Shown here piece after piece: positions 13,997 through 16,122 of a stretch of 16,122 nucleotides of DNA; within the stretch, counting starts at the first letter, position 1, and every line of letters begins with the position of its first letter. Made by a program: the position numbers and the translations under genes. This DNA comes from Oscillospiraceae bacterium (GTDB lineage Bacteria; Bacillota; Clostridia; Oscillospirales; Acutalibacteraceae): positions 1-16,122 of the forward strand of contig CADBOL010000306.1 of the NCBI GenBank assembly GCA_902796295.1. Direction: 5' to 3'. The notes under the pieces are model-generated. The model worked only from the letters and a program-made list of their open reading frames with translations, was not told the DNA's origin and did no database searches.

Positions 13997-15856
13997 TCAA
14001 TATTCCATGGCTGTGCGCAGTTTTTCCGATTCGCTCAGAAGCCGTTTCAGTATCGCGTCACGCTCTTCATCGGGAGCAACCAGCGACTGATGATGAGCCT
14101 CCATAACGCAGTCTCCGGTGTAGCCGATTTCTTTGAGTATTTCAATGAATTTATCCCAATCAATCGTGCCGTCACCGGGAATCAGATGCCCGTCACCGCT
14201 GCCGTCATTATCCTGAATATGAAGCGAAGCCGGAATAACGGCACAGTTTCGCAGCACATCGGGGCTGAAACCGCTGCAGTGGGCGTGACCGACATCAAAG
14301 CACCAGCCGAACCACTTTGAGTCAACTTCTTTAACGAGCTCCGAGATGATACGCGGATCTTTTGAAGCGCCCCAGAGAATATTCTCAGAAAGCAGGATGA
14401 CTCCGCATTTTTCGGCAAGAGGAAGCCACTTTTTAATCGCCTCGGCATTAACCGAAATAAACTTTGATTTGCTCTCTATCGTTTTGCCGTTTTCATCCTT
14501 CCACACAGGGTGAATAACGCAGTATTTTGCGCCGAGAACCGATGCCGCCTCAATGGATCTGCCGATCACATCGCCGGCATCCGCTTCACCGGGAGCGTGA
14601 GCGTGAGTGTAGGGAATGCCTGCTTCATCAGCGTGTTTTTTCAGCGACCGGGCCCAGTCAAGATATCCGTCCGAGAGGAACGGAGAGCCGTCAAAGACCC
14701 AGTAATCAAAGCCCATATCGATACCTTCAAAGCCGATTCCCGCGAGGCGGTCAACCGCCTTTTCGGCAGAGTATCCCTCTTCAAAAACATCCGTTGTTGT
14801 CACAATACGGGGATTTGAAATAAACATGGAGAATGAGCCGTCTTTCGCGACATAGTTTCTCTTTATGCCGAGCTCATCAATCCAGGCGCGCACTTCAAGA
14901 GTCTTAAGGTTTCCGTTTCTGTTATCCCATACCCATGACGGCGTAGGCCACAGGCAGATTTCGGGCGAAACGGCTTCATAGAAATTCCTGTCAACGCCGT
15001 CCTGCCCGTGATGGGCCATCTTGCAGATATCGCATTTCAGAAGTCCGCTGTCAGCCCATTGAGCAACAGTTTTGTTTCCTGCGTTGACCTGAGCGTCGCC
15101 TGTAAACATAATGCTTTTACCGCCGAGATCCATGCGGAAAATAACGGAGTGTTCATTGACATCTATGAAAGATGTATCGGCGGTGTAGAGCACCGTGATT
15201 TTTGCAGCGCCTATATTGAAAATATCACCTGTATTCAGAATCTGCACTTTTTCGGGGAATGTCTTGCTGATGCGGTTGAATTCGCCGACCATCTGCATAC
15301 CTTCCTCCTGCGAGCGGGACTCATAGAGTTCGACAGGCGCATAATTCAGCAGGACCTTGTCAAAAATCACCTGATTTGTCCGGCTTTCCGCAACCTCATT
15401 GAAAACCTCAACATGGTCGGTATGTGGGTGAGACAGGAACCATGCGTCAATCTTCGGGATTTTCTGCCCGGTCACGGCTTTCAGATACTGAATGAAGTAA
15501 TCCGTTTCAGATTTGAAACCGCCGTCAATCACGATTACTTTTCCGTCTTCGGTTGTGATGATAAAGCTGTCGCAGATTGTATCCGTTACGGATTTGAGCA
15601 TATGAACCGCGTTTTTATTCATGGTTTTCTTTACGTCCTCACGTTTCACTTCAAAATAAGCGCCGATCCTGTCAAAGAAAGCTTTGATACTCTCAAACAG
15701 GGTTTTGAAAAACTCCGCTATACTGCCGAAGAAATCTTCACCGGAAGAGGCCGCAGAGGCTTCATCCGCCGCGCTCACTGCCGCAAAAGCCGGAGTGACC
15801 GCCGAAAAAAGCAGGATAAACACAAGAAACAGACTTACAATTGATTTTATTTTCAT
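13997..15856 (-). CDS. Exported fusion of a metallo-beta-lactamase-fold hydrolase and a sugar-isomerase-like TIM barrel
   Basis: 619 residues. A signal peptide (1-25, cleavage likely after AFA) is followed by an acidic, alanine- and phenylalanine-rich stretch to about 68. Residues about 85-345 are a metallo-beta-lactamase fold of the ComEC C-terminal type, with H143-P-H145-T-D147-H148, FTGDA (D254) and AHHG (H282/H283). Residues about 352-612 are an AP-endonuclease-2/xylose-isomerase-like TIM barrel with GIGFEGIDMGF, LGAKYCVIHPV, E491, D521 in CFDVGHAH, H546 in LHIQDN, and E586 in VMEAH, which are the usual metal ligands of this fold. Both active sites look intact. This pairing is unusual, and cytoplasmic-type isomerases are rarely secreted. 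Substrates are unknown. The start overlaps the stop of the preceding gene by four bases (ATGA), and GGAGGA precedes it. Confidence 0.88.
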   Translation of the reverse strand: MKIKSIVSLFLVFILLFSAVTPAFAAVSAADEASAASSGEDFFGSIAEFFKTLFESIKAFFDRIGAYFEVKREDVKKTMNKNAVHMLKSVTDTICDSFIITTEDGKVIVIDGGFKSETDYFIQYLKAVTGQKIPKIDAWFLSHPHTDHVEVFNEVAESRTNQVIFDKVLLNYAPVELYESRSQEEGMQMVGEFNRISKTFPEKVQILNTGDIFNIGAAKITVLYTADTSFIDVNEHSVIFRMDLGGKSIMFTGDAQVNAGNKTVAQWADSGLLKCDICKMAHHGQDGVDRNFYEAVSPEICLWPTPSWVWDNRNGNLKTLEVRAWIDELGIKRNYVAKDGSFSMFISNPRIVTTTDVFEEGYSAEKAVDRLAGIGFEGIDMGFDYWVFDGSPFLSDGYLDWARSLKKHADEAGIPYTHAHAPGEADAGDVIGRSIEAASVLGAKYCVIHPVWKDENGKTIESKSKFISVNAEAIKKWLPLAEKCGVILLSENILWGASKDPRIISELVKEVDSKWFGWCFDVGHAHCSGFSPDVLRNCAVIPASLHIQDNDGSGDGHLIPGDGTIDWDKFIEILKEIGYTGDCVMEAHHQSLVAPDEERDAILKRLLSESEKLRTAMEY

Positions 15857-16122
15857 TGCGCCGTCTCCTCCGCTGCCGGATTCCCAAGCTTTTCCGCCTT
15901 GCGTTTCTCAATCTCGGCGAGCATTCTGTCATATTCCTCTTCATCAATCTTATTCTTTTTCTTTGATATGATGAAAGCAATCACGAGCAGGATTATCGGG
16001 ATAATTGCCATACAAAGAGAAAGTTTCAGCGACATATCCGAAGGAGCGGAATTGAGCACCTTTTCGATACCGTCAAGCTTCGCCTCTTCGGTAATCTGTT
16101 TGAGATTTGCCTGCTGCTCAAA
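15853..16122 (-). CDS. C-terminal end of a membrane protein (5' end outside the window)
   Basis: The frame is open from the right edge to the stop at 15853-15855, giving 89 residues. The visible part has a short extracytoplasmic-looking helix (FEQQANLKQITEEAKLDG), one membrane segment (about 34-53, LCMAIIPIILLVIAFII), then a lysine- and glutamate-rich tail (SKKKNKIDEEEYDRMLAEIEKRKAEK). An internal GTG at 16057-16059 could start a small protein, but there is no good ribosome binding site, and the frame continues upstream, so this is more likely the end of a longer type I membrane protein. The stop overlaps the next gene by four bases, so the two are translationally coupled. No family can be named from the fragment. 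Confidence 0.7.
   Translation of the reverse strand, partial: FEQQANLKQITEEAKLDGIEKVLNSAPSDMSLKLSLCMAIIPIILLVIAFIISKKKNKIDEEEYDRMLAEIEKRKAEKLGNPAAEETAQ

Noticed and set aside
15008..15844. Plus-strand open frame of 278 codons opposite the metallo-beta-lactamase fusion gene
   Set aside because: It is the antisense shadow of a clearly conserved gene, has no ribosome binding site and encodes no recognisable domain.

Overview
The window looks like chromosomal DNA of a low-to-mid GC Firmicute of the class Clostridia, most like gut or rumen Oscillospirales/Ruminococcaceae-type organisms. This is inferred from gene content and signals: an acetate kinase beside tmcAL, RsbV/SpoIIE-type partner-switching proteins, a GH5 glucanase, strong GGAGG-type ribosome binding sites, and TTGAAA/TTGACT-N17-TATAAT promoters. 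There are no rRNA or tRNA genes, CRISPR arrays, transposase genes or phage genes.

Layout. (1) 1-279, minus: start of tmcAL, cut by the window edge, divergent from ackA (389-1591, plus) with apparently overlapping promoters. (2) 1592-1887: a structured intergenic region holding repeat copy A and a strong promoter. (3) 1888-8264, plus: a tightly packed five-gene operon, namely a STAS anti-sigma antagonist, a very large MFS protein with two extracytoplasmic sensor-like regions, a GNAT acetyltransferase, a SpoIIE/RsbU phosphatase fused to an RsbW-like ATPase domain, and a small P-loop nucleoside-kinase-like protein. (4) 8332-8541: repeat copy B, 210 bp, in the opposite orientation to A, with terminal inverted repeats and a strong terminator. 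(5) 8552-9085, minus: an HMA metallochaperone-like protein behind the 3' remnant of a ZIP metal transporter. (6) 9258-10560, plus: GNAT acetyltransferase and alpha/beta hydrolase. (7) 10656-11303, plus: a multi-pass membrane protein of unknown function. (8) 16122-11371, minus: an envelope/export cluster made of the C-terminus of a membrane protein, an exported metallo-beta-lactamase/TIM-barrel fusion, a membrane-anchored HtrA-like protease with an N-terminal zinc ribbon, and a GH5 endoglucanase-like enzyme.

How the genes may work together. The operon in (3) encodes a near-complete partner switch: the STAS protein is the phosphorylatable switch, and one membrane protein carries both the PP2C phosphatase and the opposing kinase-type domain behind a Cache-like sensor. 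The MFS protein carries a Cache-like region resembling that of the phosphatase, so transporter and phosphatase may sense the same extracellular ligand. No sigma factor is present, so the output is unknown. Cluster (8) looks like cell-surface functions: polysaccharide hydrolysis, surface protein quality control, and a secreted metal-dependent hydrolase.

The least explained signal is the pair of diverged repeats A and B. They share several identical sequence boxes and a hairpin whose fold is kept while its sequence changes, and they flank the operon as inverted copies. They could be MITE-like elements, structured RNAs, or both.
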